From positions 150,134,641-150,198,640 of the forward strand of contig NC_080570.1 in assembly GCF_030247185.1 (NCBI RefSeq): a stretch of DNA of 64,000 bases, given 5' to 3'. A program made the position numbers and the translations under genes. A model generated the notes under the pieces. That model saw only the letters and a list, made by a program, of their open reading frames with translations, did no database searches and was not told the DNA's origin. This DNA is from Malaya genurostris. Taxonomy: Eukaryota; Arthropoda; Insecta; Diptera; Culicidae. Positions 35,361-46,449 of the stretch are shown here, piece by piece. How positions within the stretch are numbered: the stretch's first letter is position 1; every line of letters begins with the position of its first letter.

Positions 35361-38095
35361 AAACCAGTGCGGCTCAGTAATATGAGCCTTACTCTCGCAA
35401 TCTGTCATCGAGGAGTCCGCCAACAATTGCGGCTTTCGTTTATCCGAAACAAAATAAAGACCACATCGCAAGGACAAGCAAAATCGACAGCCCATTTCGG
35501 TTCCACGTCTATCTATCAGAAACGGGAACGTTAATTTACGATGGCAGCTTCACTTCGATGAGGAACAACAAAATACCAATATATCGATGTTTTCATGAAC
35601 TTTTCGCCGTGAGTTGGTTTATTTTCGACGGAGATCAACAATTTTGCTGTGAAAGCTCTTTTGCCACTTGGATTGCCGCGGTGATTCACGTCATAAAACA
35701 TCACACTAGAGCTAGAGAGCATTATCAGTATCAGTTCCCCCCCTCCCAACGGAACGGAAGGACACACGGGATGGACGAATGTGGAATGCGTTTGGCCGAA
35801 CGCTGTTAACGCTGAACGCCCATCATCAGAAGGAAATCGTCGTCGTCGAAAGAAGCGAGAACCATCGAAAACAACGAGAAAAAAAAATTGTGGTGGAAAC
35901 TCAATTTTAGGCCATTTATGGTTTCCTAGCATTTTTTTTTTGTTGTTCTCTTTCGAATGTGGCGAGCGTCCTTTTTGACTTCGAAAACCAACAGCTAGGA
36001 TAGTGGCTAGAATAACACACAGGAATGGAATTTTTCGCTAGTGTTTTGGAAGGAAGGGGGGTTGGGAACTGAGCTGAGAATACGGGCACGAGAAAGCCGG
36101 AAAGCCCGAAATAGGCTAGGGGCATAATTCACGACATTCAGGACATAACTTTGGCGTTGCCGATTTATTCGCTGCAGGATTGCCCGTCGATTCGAGCCTG
36201 TGGTGGTTTTGGTTTCGTTTGCTGGCTTTACGGCTTTCGGCCTTCTGTGGTGGGTGCCGCCGGGTGGTGGTGGTGAAGTGCCCTTAGTGTCAGTGGCATT
36301 CAATTGTACTCGGTAGTGGGAAAAGTTAGGCAGCAGGCTGGGAGGGGAGGGGATTCGTTTTTTTGTTCGTCGGCTGCTGCCAGCTTTGTAAACTGTGACT
36401 GTCGATGGCATTACTTCCGGTCGTTTCACCATCAAATGTATAGGTTTCTGGTTCATCGTCGAGCGAAAGCCTCATCGATTTCGTTGTTGACTCTTCGACC
36501 GCCTCCCCCGCCCCAGCAGCACGTCACGAGGGGTCGTGGATCATCAAAACAAAGCAGGACGGGAGTCGTCTTTTTTTTTTGCTTGGTTATTCGATTTGAG
36601 TTCGTCTTTTCAACAGCGTGAAGAGCTCGGGGAGAAATATTTCGATATGATTTATTTATGAGGCCAGTCATGGCGTTGCCTTCGCGTCTAATCTAGAAAA
36701 CAGATTGCCAGTGACTTTTGTCGGTTCGAGTTTGATGAATGCTAATTGGATGTAATATTGACTTTTTTCCCTCGTTGATTGCCGCAATTTATTGTGATGA
36801 GGCAATAGAACTCAGCTGCCGCTTTTTTTTCTTCTTCTTCTTTACGTTGATGTTGTTTATCAGGAGCTATTGGCAGTCGATAATCAGCCATTTGTGTGTG
36901 ATAAATATCCAATGCCCAAGGAGTCGTTATTTTACTGGCCCCTACTACGAGGCTTCCGCGAATTAAAAAATCGACCCCCGTCCCCTCTTTAAGAAAGCGT
37001 TACGTCAAAATTTTCACATTCATCATTCGCCTGCAGTTCGCGGTATCAACAAAACACATTTCCCGATCGGAAATATCAGGCATAAATCTTCGAGTGAGCA
37101 AACTGCTGCATCCAGGTCACTTCCCGATTCGCTTCCCACTAATGCACCACATCTCTCAGATCGCAAGGCCACCGGATTCAACTTCAGAAAAGAAAGATTG
37201 CTTTCTTTTCGAACTTTCTCCACGTGTTTCAACTGTTGATCCCCCTTTCACCCCGGTTGATTCCCCCACCCTCCAGTCACCACAAACAATAAGCAACTCT
37301 CGGTGAACTCGGGAAATGCATCAACACATTTCCTTTGCCTTTGTCCTCCCGTGGAAATGTGTGTGTGTGTGCGCGATGGCCCACATTTCGCTTTCTTCCC
37401 TTTTCTTACGACGATATTCGATTTTAGGTTTCGTTAACCTTCACTAACTTCGGGGGTTGTTGCCAACGGAAATAGATAAATTTAAACGGAGTGCTACCGG
37501 TCGACATTTCAAATCCCTACGCTGCGCGCTCCGAGAGAGAGAGGGTGTAGTAGATCCTGTCAGTTATTGTTTACTAGCAGAGTAGCACCGTGTTCAAACT
37601 GGAAACCCCCTCCCGGAAAAGCGAAGACGACCAGCGGATGGGGACAGGAGGAGGAGGAGGAGGGAAGGTTTAAACTTTTCCCATAGAGAAACTAATTTAT
37701 ATTTCTCAGACGGCAGCGAATCGATTCCGACCTCCCTTCTCGGTACTAGGTACTCTGGAATTTATGGTGCTCTTGGGTAGAGAAGGGAATTAAAAGGATG
37801 CTTGAAATTGAAAACCGTTATCTGCTGTCCAGGCAGAGAAAGCAAGGAAATCAATATATTTTCCTGTTGTAGTTGTTGTTGTTGCTGGTGTTATCGAGTT
37901 CAGAGCAGTATGCTGCTTCTCGAAAAGTGCTTAGTTGAAATAATGGCCGATGATGAAAAATCAAAAATATCTGAACAAAAATTATGCTTCCTACTAATTG
38001 GTTCAATTCAGAGTCTTGAATCAAGATTTATGCGCAAAATGTTAATTCTCTCGATAGATGCCAAGCATATTCGAATATTCTACATCTAATCGGGC
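35361..38095. other. Unique GC-richer island
   Basis: Balanced composition, with simple-sequence runs such as GTGTGTGTGTGTGCG near 37360, GAGAGAGAGAG near 37530 and GGAGGAGGAGGAGG near 37650. Open frames of up to 149 codons on both strands overlap and lack domains. No splice-supported exon could be defended. Together with the islands at 12.4, 18, 46.5 and 59.5 kb it is probably the non-repetitive skeleton of an intron or intergenic region. Confidence 0.4.
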
Positions 38096-38240
38096 CGGGT
38101 GGTAGTCGAATGGCTTGTAGTTCGGACTACAAGGCGGTCACAACATGTGGCCGGCCAAGCGTTGTCGTGATGAAAAATTACGGATTTCCCTTCAATCTCA
38201 CTCAACTTCCGTTTTTCGCACTTCACTACATGGAGTGTAC
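38096..38240 (-). pseudogene. mariner catalytic-block fragment
   Basis: Minus strand KSVIFHHDNAWPATCC matches the mariner HDNARPH block. It lies on the wrong side of the C-terminal block at 38350-38597, so the two pieces are rearranged or come from different copies. Confidence 0.55.
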
Positions 38241-38340
38241 TAGCCATGCCTTGATTCTGTACACTAAAGATCGGCTGCGAAATCTGTTTGAACGGAAAAG
38301 GCCACAAATTCCACTACATGAATGTAATGCCAAGACTTAC
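38241..38340 (+). repeat. 3' half of a tRNA-derived SINE
   Basis: CTAGCCATGCCTTGATTCTG...GAATGTAATGCCAAGACTT matches the 3' part of the SINE on the minus strand at 55.81-56.01 kb. The tRNA-like head is missing. It lies between two mariner pieces. Confidence 0.6.
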
Positions 38341-38600
38341 TTACATGGAATGAGAAGTCCCGGGTCTAACAAAGAAAACCTTTGAAACCCAACATTTTGA
38401 TGCCCCTTGAAAAAAAAAACACTGCCAAGGTCTTCCAAATAGGCTTCCGTTTCTGCAATGACCTCGGCATTCGACGAAAATTTCTTACCCTGGAGGAACC
38501 TTTTCAGTTTTGGAAATAGATAATAGTCGCTGGGGGCCATTTCTGGAGAATGTGGGGAATGGTGGACCAATCCGTACCGCAAATTATTCAATTTCACTGT
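38341..38600 (-). pseudogene. mariner transposase C-terminal fragment
   Basis: The minus-strand frame 38337-38597 reads LRYGLVHHSPHSPEMAPSDY, then YLFPKLKRFLQGKKFSSNAE and VIAETEAYLEDLG, the third catalytic block and C-terminus of a mariner transposase. It belongs to the same subfamily as the pieces at 10.66 kb and 45.69 kb, and is the best preserved of the three in this window. Confidence 0.8.
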
Positions 38601-38754
38601 TGCTGTTTTATCAGGAACTCATCTGTTTCAATGACTGGACCTATTTTCACAGACTGAGATTCAAATGAAAGGTCTCTTAGTTTCATAGTCTGCTATTGAA
38701 TTTTACCCGGATCGAACTTACGGTTCGGGAATGACGAAAAAATGTGAAAAGAAT

Positions 38755-38798
38755 TGAAAAAAAAACCTCTTTTAATCCACCTAGTGGTTTAATGACGG

Positions 38799-38894
<96 letters not shown>

Positions 38895-38901
38895 TTTATT
38901 A

Positions 38902-38957
<56 letters not shown>

Positions 38958-40030
38958 TTACCAATATCACACACTATTAGCAGACATCCGTAACCGTTTC
39001 GATTCCTTCATAGCGTGTACGAAATTGAACAAAGCACGCCATGTTCGTTTTGTGTTTTCTTCTCCTTTCGGTGTTGTACATATTGTCACTCTATATGGCG
39101 ATTTGAAAACTTTGACACTCATCGCCCTGCAACTGCGGAACCGGAAGTCGGATCCGGATGAAATTTCACAGTAGGTTTAAAGACAGTATAAGCTTTAATT
39201 CAAATCAAGATTTGTGAAAATCGGTTCAACCATCGCAGAGAAATCGAAGTAAATTTAGTTTTAGGAGTTTCTCTTCTCCACTTTCGGTGCTCTCGGAACA
39301 GGAAAACAGTGGACCAGTAGTGCCGAATTAAGTTTTCATGCGCACAAACTAACAAGGATTTGTACCTGTTTTCAACCATCGTTCGTGGAAAAATACTAAT
39401 AAAATTGGTAATTTTCCACTTATCACGCTTTAGTTCCGAAACCGGAAATCGGATCCTGATAAAATGTTCCACAAATTTTTAGGATATTATAAGACCTTTC
39501 ATTTGACCTTTCATTTCTTAGTTTGCAAAAATCGGTTTAGTTGTTCCAGAGATAATTGAGTGTAAACTTTTTCTCAAATTTTCACATATTACCATATAAC
39601 TCCGGAACCGGAAGTCACATTCAAATGAAATTCAATAGCAAGCTATGGGACCATAATATCTGTTATTTGAATCTTAGTTTGTGAAAATCGGTTCAGCCAT
39701 CTCTGAAAAAAGTGAGTGCATATTTTTTTCACTTTTTTGGTACATATCATCCTATATCTCCGGAACCGGAAGTCGGATCGGAATGAAATTCAATAGCAGG
39801 CTATGGGGCTATGAGACCTTTCATTTGAATCTTTGTTTGTGAAAATCGGTTTAGCCATCTCTGAGAAAAGTGAGTGCATATTTTTGTTACATACACACAC
39901 ACACACACACACTCACTCACTCACTCACACACACAGAGCTGAGTCGAACGGTATATAACATTCGGCCCTCCGGGCCTCGGTTGAAAAGTCGATTTTCACA
40001 GTTATTTCATAGCATTTCTATATGAGAAAG
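38755..40030 (+). repeat. R1 repeat copy b
   Basis: The left end AACCTCTTTTAATCCACCTAG precedes a (TTA)n microsatellite, then the body with modules at about 39134, 39436, 39603 and 39761, each a variant of CCGGAACCGGAAGTCGGATC followed by GAAAATCGGTT-AGCCATC. A (CA)n run (39893-39931) and the block GAGCTGAGTCGAACGGTATA, CGGCCCTCCGGGCCTCGG follow, ending TATATGAGAAAGGTAAAAAC. R1 is a common mosquito-type repeat whose class I cannot assign. No coding sequence. Confidence 0.75.
38800..38958 (+). repeat. (TTA)n microsatellite
   Basis: About 53 TTA/ATT units with three interruptions (one G, two T). The tyrosine/isoleucine/leucine-run open frames over it are artefacts. Confidence 0.95.
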
Positions 40031-41455
40031 GTAAAAACACTCGATTTTCTCCGAAACCGTTTAACCGATTTTCTTCAAGTCAGATAAAAATTACCGGCAA
40101 CAGATATTTTGGCGTTCTGATTTCTTCTACCCAATTTTTGGGAACTCGTGCTCATGTGTCCTTGGTACCGATAAATTCGGTTATGTTTTGAAAACGTAAG
40201 TTTTGAAATGGAACTAAGCACACTGTGTGTTTCGTTCGCAAAGGCGGTGGTGTTTTCTTCTTCGATACCATCACGTACCGGTTTTTCATCGTAATTTTGT
40301 ATGTCGGTTTTAAATTTTTGACACGCTTCGCCATATAATTTCGCAACCAGAAGTCGGATCTGGATGAAATTGCGCAGTATCTTTTAGGACAATGTAAGCT
40401 TTAATTTGAATCAAGATTCGTGGAAATCGGTTAAACTGAGTTAGCTGAAAAATCGAGATGGGTTCCGTTTTTGGAGTTTTCTTCACTGTGCTTTTCGGTA
40501 CTCTCTTAACCGGAAACCGGGGATTAGTAGTCTCAAAGTAGGTTTACATACACACTAAATAACATGATCAGTCAACTGGATGAATTTACCATTTATTTTT
40601 TTTTTTAATTGGCTCCTCATTTTGCCATCACTTGTGAAGTAATACTCATGCCATTACAAAATTTTCACATATCGCGCTGTAAAACTGGAACTGGGTGTCG
40701 AATCCGGATGGACTTTTCGAGGATTTAAAAAAAAAAATTAATTAGACCTTTTATTTGCATCTTAGTTTGTGAAAATCGGTTAAACCGTTGCTGAGAAATC
40801 TAGGTGTGTTTCGTTTTGGGAGCCATTCTTCACTATTATCGGTGCGTTCGGAAGCGGAAATCGGGGACTACTAGTCCCATAGTAGATTTGTATATCCACT
40901 AACTAACTAGCTAAACTTCCAACTAGATGAATTTACCAGTAGGTTTTATAAAAATTTGCACCTCGTTTCGTCATCACTTGGCAAAAAATAGTCATGAACA
41001 TGAAAAATTTTCACTTATCGCGCTGTAACACCGGAACCGGATGTCGAATTCCGATCGACTTTTTGGGGACTTCTTAAAAAAATTTAAGAACTTTTCATTG
41101 CATCTTAGTTTGTGAAAATCGGATAAAAAATTTCCCAGAAAATTGAACGCGCATTATCTCAAAAATTGGCACATACTACCGTGTAATTCTGGAACCGGAA
41201 GTCGGATCGGGATAATACTCAATAGCAGTGTATTAGACCAGAAGACCTTTCATTTGAATCTGAGTTCGTTACAATCGGTTTCTGAGCCATTTCTCAGAAA
41301 ATTGAGTGACATTATTCATCTCATTCATCTCACAGACATACATTTTGTGATCTCGATGAGCTGAGTCGAATGATATGTGACATTTGGCTCTTCGGGCCTC
41401 CATTCGAAAATTTGTTTTCATAGTGATTGCATAGGCTCTCTAAGTGAGAAAGGCA
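40031..41455 (+). repeat. R1 repeat copy c (diverged)
   Basis: Modules recur near 40345, 40685, 41030 and 41190 (AACCAGAAGTCGGATCTGG, ACCGGAACCGGATGTCGAAT and similar), ending in AGTGAGAAAGGCATAAAC at 41455. The left TTTAATCCACC end is missing. The 40.15-40.35 part resembles the start of the 39.06 kb body. Confidence 0.65.
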
Positions 41456-41574
41456 TAAACGCAATTGTTCATCACTTTTTCAACAAAAACGTTGCATTCT
41501 CTAACAAATAAACATTTTTGAATGAAAATTTCACATATAACGGCCGATACAATATACATAAACTTATTGTAAAA

Positions 41575-42282
41575 AACCTGTTTTAATCCACCTAGTGGTG
41601 TAATGATGCCTTTCTCATATCAATCATACTATCATATATAATATCTTCAAAATAATTTTCTTCGATTCTTAAAAGAATAACTGAAATCGGTTTGTTTGAC
41701 CGTCTACTGATAAAAACTATCAATTGGAAAACATTTGAGGTCGATTTAAAAATTTTTTTAAGGTTTTTCCCCATTTTCAGTGATGGTATACAATTTTGAA
41801 CCCACTTTACCCTATATTTCCGGATTCTGAAGTCGGATTCGCTTGGAATTACGTATGGGACCACAGGACCTTTCATTTGAATCTAAGTTAGTGAAAATCG
41901 GTCGCGCCATCTATGAGAAAATTTAGAACATATATTTTCTTTTTTTTTGCACATTTTACCCTATAACTCCTGAACCGGAAATCGGATCCAAATAATATTC
42001 AGGAATTTTGTATGGGACCACAAGACCTTTCATTTGAATCTGGGACTAAGTTTGTGACAATCGGTTCAACCATCTCCGAGAAAAGTTAGTGCAAAAAATC
42101 GTTACATACACACATACGCACATACACACACACATACATACCCACACATACACACACTGACATTTTGCGTACTCGACGAACTGAGTCGAATGGTATATGA
42201 CACTCGGCTCTCCGGGCCTCGGTTCAAAAGTCGATTTTCACAGTGATTACATAACCTTTCTATATGAGAAAGGCAAAAATAA
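41575..42282 (+). repeat. R1 repeat copy d, both ends present
   Basis: Starts AACCTGTTTTAATCCACCTA...GATGCCTTTCTCATAT and ends CTATATGAGAAAGGC followed by AAAAA. GCCTTTCTCATAT and ATATGAGAAAGGC form the terminal inverted repeat. Contains two modules, a (CA)n-rich stretch (42105-42160) and the CGACGAACTGAGTCGAATGG / CTCTCCGGGCCTCGG block. An A-run flanks both ends. Confidence 0.8.
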
Positions 42283-42479
42283 TTGATTCTTTTCAATATT
42301 CTGAACCTTTGAAAAATAGGGAAAAAATATCATTATACAACCAAACACCGTAAAATCTAAATCCGTAAAAATACACTACATGTTTTTATTTTTAATTTTT
42401 TTTTGGAAATATTAAACTTCGCGTTTTTGAGTTAAAATTTTATGAAATTGTAAATTATCGAACACACCCATATCAAATA

Positions 42480-42945
42480 TAGAAGTGCGTGTGCATGATG
42501 GACCTGCATGCGTCCCCGATTATTATATTTCCAAATCAGTACGGAGAGATTCTTTCCGTTGGAAGAACATGCGGAAAAACTGTTTCTCTGGTATTCTAAA
42601 TGGCGTGTTACACATACGCTTGAAGAAGGCTATACCGTCTTATGTGGCTTTCGGCCAGGATACAATGCTTCCGTGTATAACACTTGTTACCTACGATAAC
42701 CAGATAGCTACATGTCAATATTACCAAAAAGTCGTTCACAATGGTAAGCCATATGATAATCTGGACAAGAAGATATCCAAACCTATGGACAACGATGCTT
42801 CCTCCACACCAACCCCGACTAGCCCCAGCACTTCGGTGACAGCCATTAACAACAATCAAGCATCCTCCTCGATAAAACCATCAGTTTCCGCTCATGTAGA
42901 ACAAGCTAACAACGGCATCCAACACCTGAACAAATAAAACCAACA
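42480..42945 (+). mobile_element. gag-only element fragment (copy 4)
   Basis: The plus frame 42485-42937 starts at a position equivalent to VRVHDLPSSV and contains CFSGILNGV, RLKKAIPSYVAFGQDTMLPC, LVTYDNQIATCQYYQKVVHN (zinc knuckle with two of four ligands lost) and a Ser/Thr/Pro-rich tail ending HVEQANNGIQHLNK. An internal deletion removes part of the central region. The 3' AATAAA/poly(A) end of copies 1 and 2 is not present, so both ends are truncated. Confidence 0.7.
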
Positions 42946-43300
42946 ACCATGATTCCATAATTTGAGGTTATACTTGATTTCGACTGGGGTGATAATCGTG
43001 AAAAACAGGAAAACGGCTGTCTCAGTCTTATAATAAAAACGAATAATGTTTACTGTCCGACGTTTCGGCATTTTCAGGGAAAACTGAAAAATTTTATTGA
43101 CAAAAACATAAAGCGTTAAACAAATAATCGTCAATAAACGTCAGACATCGACATTTTGACTATATACGATAGACTTTAGTAAGTTTTTACATTGTATTAT
43201 TTGTTTAACGCTTTATGTTTTTGTCAATGTAACATAATAAAATTTTCAAGTTTTCCTTGAAAAAGTCGAAACGTCGGACAGTAAACAATATTCCTTTGTC

Positions 43301-44446
43301 AGTTCGGTTTTACATCTCCTCCAAGTCAGTCGATAAAACAAAACCGCTTACGTTGCAAACAGAAGAAACCAAGTACAGTATTGTGTAGTGAACAATAGAC
43401 CTCGAAAATGAGTGAACCAAACGAACAGAAGCTACCGCCGACACGAAAGAATACAATTGTTGTTGACTTTAGGCAGTGCAAAATTCGACCTTCGATACGT
43501 GAACTTGAAGATTTGCTTAAGGAGCAAATGCAGCTGGACATTAAACGTGTGCATTTACTTCAATGCAATAAGACGGATAATGTTGTTTACATCCAGTTTT
43601 ATAAAGAGTTGGATGTAATTCAATTCGCAAAAGACAATAACAATGTGCACTATGTGGAGCACGAGAATATTAAGTACAACATTCCGGTATATATGGAAGA
43701 TAGTGCTATAGAAGTGCGTGTGCATGATCTTCCCTCAAGCGTCACAGATTCTTATATTCGCAAACCTATGTCCCAATACGGAGAGATACTCTCTATCGAA
43801 AAAGAAAAGTGGAAGAATTTTTTCCCCGGTATTCTAAATGGCGTACGTTCGTTACGCATGCGCTTGAGGAGGCCTATACCTTCTTATGTGACATTCGGTC
43901 AGGATACAAGAATCCCATGCAAATCACTTGTTACCTATGACAATCAGATGGCCACATGTCAATATTGCCAAAAAGCTGTTCACTACGGTAAGCCATGTGA
44001 TAAACTGGACAACAGACAACTACACCAAAGGACAACAGTGCTTCCGTCACACCAACCCAAAGCAATCCCAGTACACCTGTGACAGTCACCAACATCCACT
44101 TCAACGAAACATATCCCCTATAGAACAAAGTGCATTAACTGCAGTGAACAACTTACCATCCAACCAACCAGCAACAGCAAACAATGTACAACAAGGCTCA
44201 CCTCCAGAAACTAGCAATGAAACCAACAACAATACCACCGATGCGGCAATGGATGACGAGACGAACCGCGAACAAACTGCCCCTCAATCCTCGCAGGAGG
44301 GAAATGGAAGCTCCTCTCCCCCTAGAAAAAGGGTGACAACGAGATCCAACTCAAAAAAAAAATTTATTGAAAAAATCGGCTCAATCGGCCACGTAAAGCT
44401 TGTACGCATATAGGCCTGAATAAAACTATCTTTTAAATAAAAAAAA
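43301..44446 (+). mobile_element. Full-length gag-only non-LTR-type element (copy 2)
   Basis: Bounded by a 13-bp target duplication AATATTCCTTTGT (43288-43300 and 44447-44459). It starts CAGTTCGGTTTTACATCTCC, has a 107-bp 5' UTR, one ORF and a short 3' UTR with CCTGAATAAAACTATC before the A-run. The start matches copy 3 and the 3' end matches copy 1, so the ends appear genuine. No endonuclease or reverse transcriptase region exists between ORF1 and the poly(A). The element must therefore have been mobilised in trans by an autonomous LINE, if this reading is right. Confidence 0.8.
43408..44413 (+). pseudogene. ORF1/gag-like protein of the gag-only element
   Basis: Starts MSEPNEQKLPPTRKNTIVVD at the first ATG. 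Residues 13-75 and about 100-170 look like two RNA-recognition-type folds (VHLLQCNKTDNVVYIQFYK; VRVHDLPSSVTDSYIRKPMS). A perfect CCHC zinc knuckle CQYCQKAVHYGKPC (C-x2-C-x4-H-x4-C) follows at about residue 188. A one-base loss near 44010 shifts the frame; the second frame carries the Asn/Thr/Ser/Gln-rich tail, ending SSPPRKRVTTRSNSKKKF. The protein would bind the element RNA in a ribonucleoprotein. The RRM call is from pattern only; the zinc knuckle is plain. Confidence 0.75.
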
Positions 44447-44497
44447 AATATTCCTTTGTATTATAAAACTGAGACAGCCAGTTTTCCTGTTTTTCAC

Positions 44498-45599
44498 CAA
44501 GATTCCATCAGCAACAGTGACACCGAACCAATGGACAGAAGCGTGAATAGCGAACCACTGCTTTCCCTTCATTCGCTAGATTCGCAATGGATCCAGTAAT
44601 AGAAGAAAAAATTTTTTTCGTTATTTAACGGCCACGTTAAGTCAAAGAGCAAATGAGCCGAAGTGAAAACATTTTATGAATACGAAAAAAAAATCATATC
44701 GCTTACATTTTTACGTTATTTTGTTTGAATTTGAATGAAAACCGTAAAAAAAATTATGCTAGGAGCGGTTTCGATCTCCAAATTCCAAGTATTCACATTT
44801 TTCCTGAAAAGTGTAAAGCTAAGCCTATCTAAAACTGTTTGATGTAGGAACAATGGAAATTTTTAAAAAAATGACTCGAAAACGAAAAATTTCACTTTGC
44901 TAATATTTTTATATGTTAAGGTCCAAATTTTCTAAATAAAATATTCAAATACGTTGCCCCCTCTATGTAAAGCAAAGTCTTGGCATTACATTCCTTTTGT
45001 GGAATTTGGCCTTTCTGTTTCAACAGACTTCTCAGCCGATTCTTACAGAATCATATATTATATGTTTTCATATAATTTTTCCGCTGGCAAGGATCGAGTT
45101 TTCAATACAACATATGGAAATGGTCTCCTTAAGAGACAATTTACAATCTTAAGATCTTAGATCGTTGTTGAAAAACATAAAAGCAGTTTTCTTGGCTGTC
45201 GTTGAACGGAAATCCAGATGAGAAGTATCAGTTTGATCGGTACATTTTTCCCAATAAACTGATGCTTTTCTTTTAAAGATACATGGAGCATTAGCGGAGA
45301 AAACTGCTTTTGTATTTATCAACAACGGCTGTTTTCCTCAGATTGTAAGTAGAACCTTAACGGGGCAAAACGAAAAAATACGGGTCCAATATTTTTCGAT
45401 GGAGAACATCGGTATCAAATATTACGAGTTTCTGAGAGATCGTATATCGTTTTCTCATGGAATTGCTCTGCTACATGGAATAAAAAATTGTTCCGGGCCT
45501 CTCACAGAAAAGACGTGAAAATTTTCGTTGAGAACAAGCCTTTTTTTCAGTTCATCATCTATCCACTAGTGTTTGAATAACAGCTGATCGTGTCAGACG
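44498..45599. other. Unassigned DNA with a SINE fragment
   Basis: 44972-45055 (AGTCTTGGCATTACATTCC, TTTGTGGAATTTGGCC, CAACAGACTTCTCAGCCG) is the 3' part of the SINE seen at 55.8 kb, on the minus strand. The remainder has no recognised gene. Confidence 0.45.
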
Positions 45600-46085
45600 A
45601 GTTCTAGTTTTCATCAAGCTATGGAAAAAGACGAGTTTCGTGTCCTGATAAAATAGCAACGGTGACATTGAATGATTAGCGGTACCGATTGGTCTACCAT
45701 CCCCCGTACTCTCTAGAACTGGCTCCCGGCGACTATTATCTATTACCAAACCTGAAAACGGTTTCTCCAGGAAAGGAAATTTTCGTCGACTGCAGAAGTC
45801 ATTGCAGAAACGGGAGCTCATTTTGAAGGCCTTTGCCAATCTGTTTTTTCAGAGGGCATCCAAATTTTAGAGGACCGATGATGGGTCAAGTGTATCGCTC
45901 TAGACGGAGATTATACTGAAGAATAGAAATTTTTTTACGTTTCGTCTTGGACTCATCAGTGCAGAGCAGTATCAGATATACGATCTTGGTTATGTGCCCT
46001 AGCACAAAATTTGGCTAACTCCTAAATGAAAATTAAAAAGTTTTGACGGTAAAAAAACCGACTATTATCTTTGTTAGGCCCGGGA
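45600..46085 (+). pseudogene. mariner C-terminal fragment split by a MITE piece
   Basis: The plus strand encodes a degenerate LVYHPPYSLELAPGDYYLLP-like block and a LKAFANLFFQRAS tail, in several frames. The C-terminal sequence AGACGGAGATTATACTGAAG is separated from TTTTGACGGTAAAAAAACCG by about 105 bp (45932-46035). In the 10.7-10.9 kb copy these two segments are adjacent, which shows the insertion. Confidence 0.7.
45932..46035 (+). repeat. ACGTTTCGTC MITE, internally deleted
   Basis: TTTTTTACGTTTCGTCTTGG, CATCAGTGCAGAGCAGT, then GGTTATGTGCCCTAGCACAA and CTCCTAAATGA: the extreme left and right parts of the 20.18 kb element joined together. It is inserted in a mariner fragment. A further left-end piece (ATCGTTTCGTCTCCGACTC, CATCGGTGCA) lies at 46419-46446. 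Confidence 0.65.
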
Positions 46086-46449
46086 ATTCTCATTCCATGT
46101 ATTATTACAACAAGAAATGTTTTTGAAGTCTAATGAGCTTAACTCAAAGTACCTCAAAAATATTCCAATTACTTTAGCTGTATTCATTTTACTTAGTTTT
46201 TTAATTTCTTTCAATTCTAGGTGTCTTTATAAATCTGTGGCGTTTTCTAACCATAAAACAGACTAAAAGACATTAATTTTTCATCATAACCGCAGTTTTT
46301 ATGCGAAGACGTGCGATCATAAATCGACTATAACTTCATTAGAAAGATTTTTGATAACTCGAAAGTAACCGTTTTACTCACGATACCCATGAAAATTTGA
46401 CTTGTAGTAAGTTTTTTATCGTTTCGTCTCCGACTCATCGGTGCACTAG

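Larger units (their letters stand above)
42998..44497. mobile_element. Foldback element (GTCCGACGTTTCGGC family) carrying a nested retroelement
   Basis: The left end GTGAAAAACAGGAAAACGG is mirrored by CCAGTTTTCCTGTTTTTCAC ending at 44497. Inner arms (TTTACTGTCCGACGTTTCGG... on the left; CGAAACGTCGGACAGTAAAC on the right) pair too, and both contain ACATAAAGCGTTAAACAAAT in opposite orientation. The right arm is split after position 43300 by the gag-only element. Removing that insert gives a symmetric foldback of about 340 bp. Non-coding itself. Confidence 0.8.

Noticed and set aside
36007..36456. 149-codon minus-strand frame as a secreted or nuclear protein
   Set aside because: No signal peptide or domain; low-complexity basic and proline stretches; lies in a region with many overlapping frames.
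38744..39174. Long Tyr, Ile or Leu-run peptides
   Set aside because: Direct translation of the (TTA)n microsatellite.
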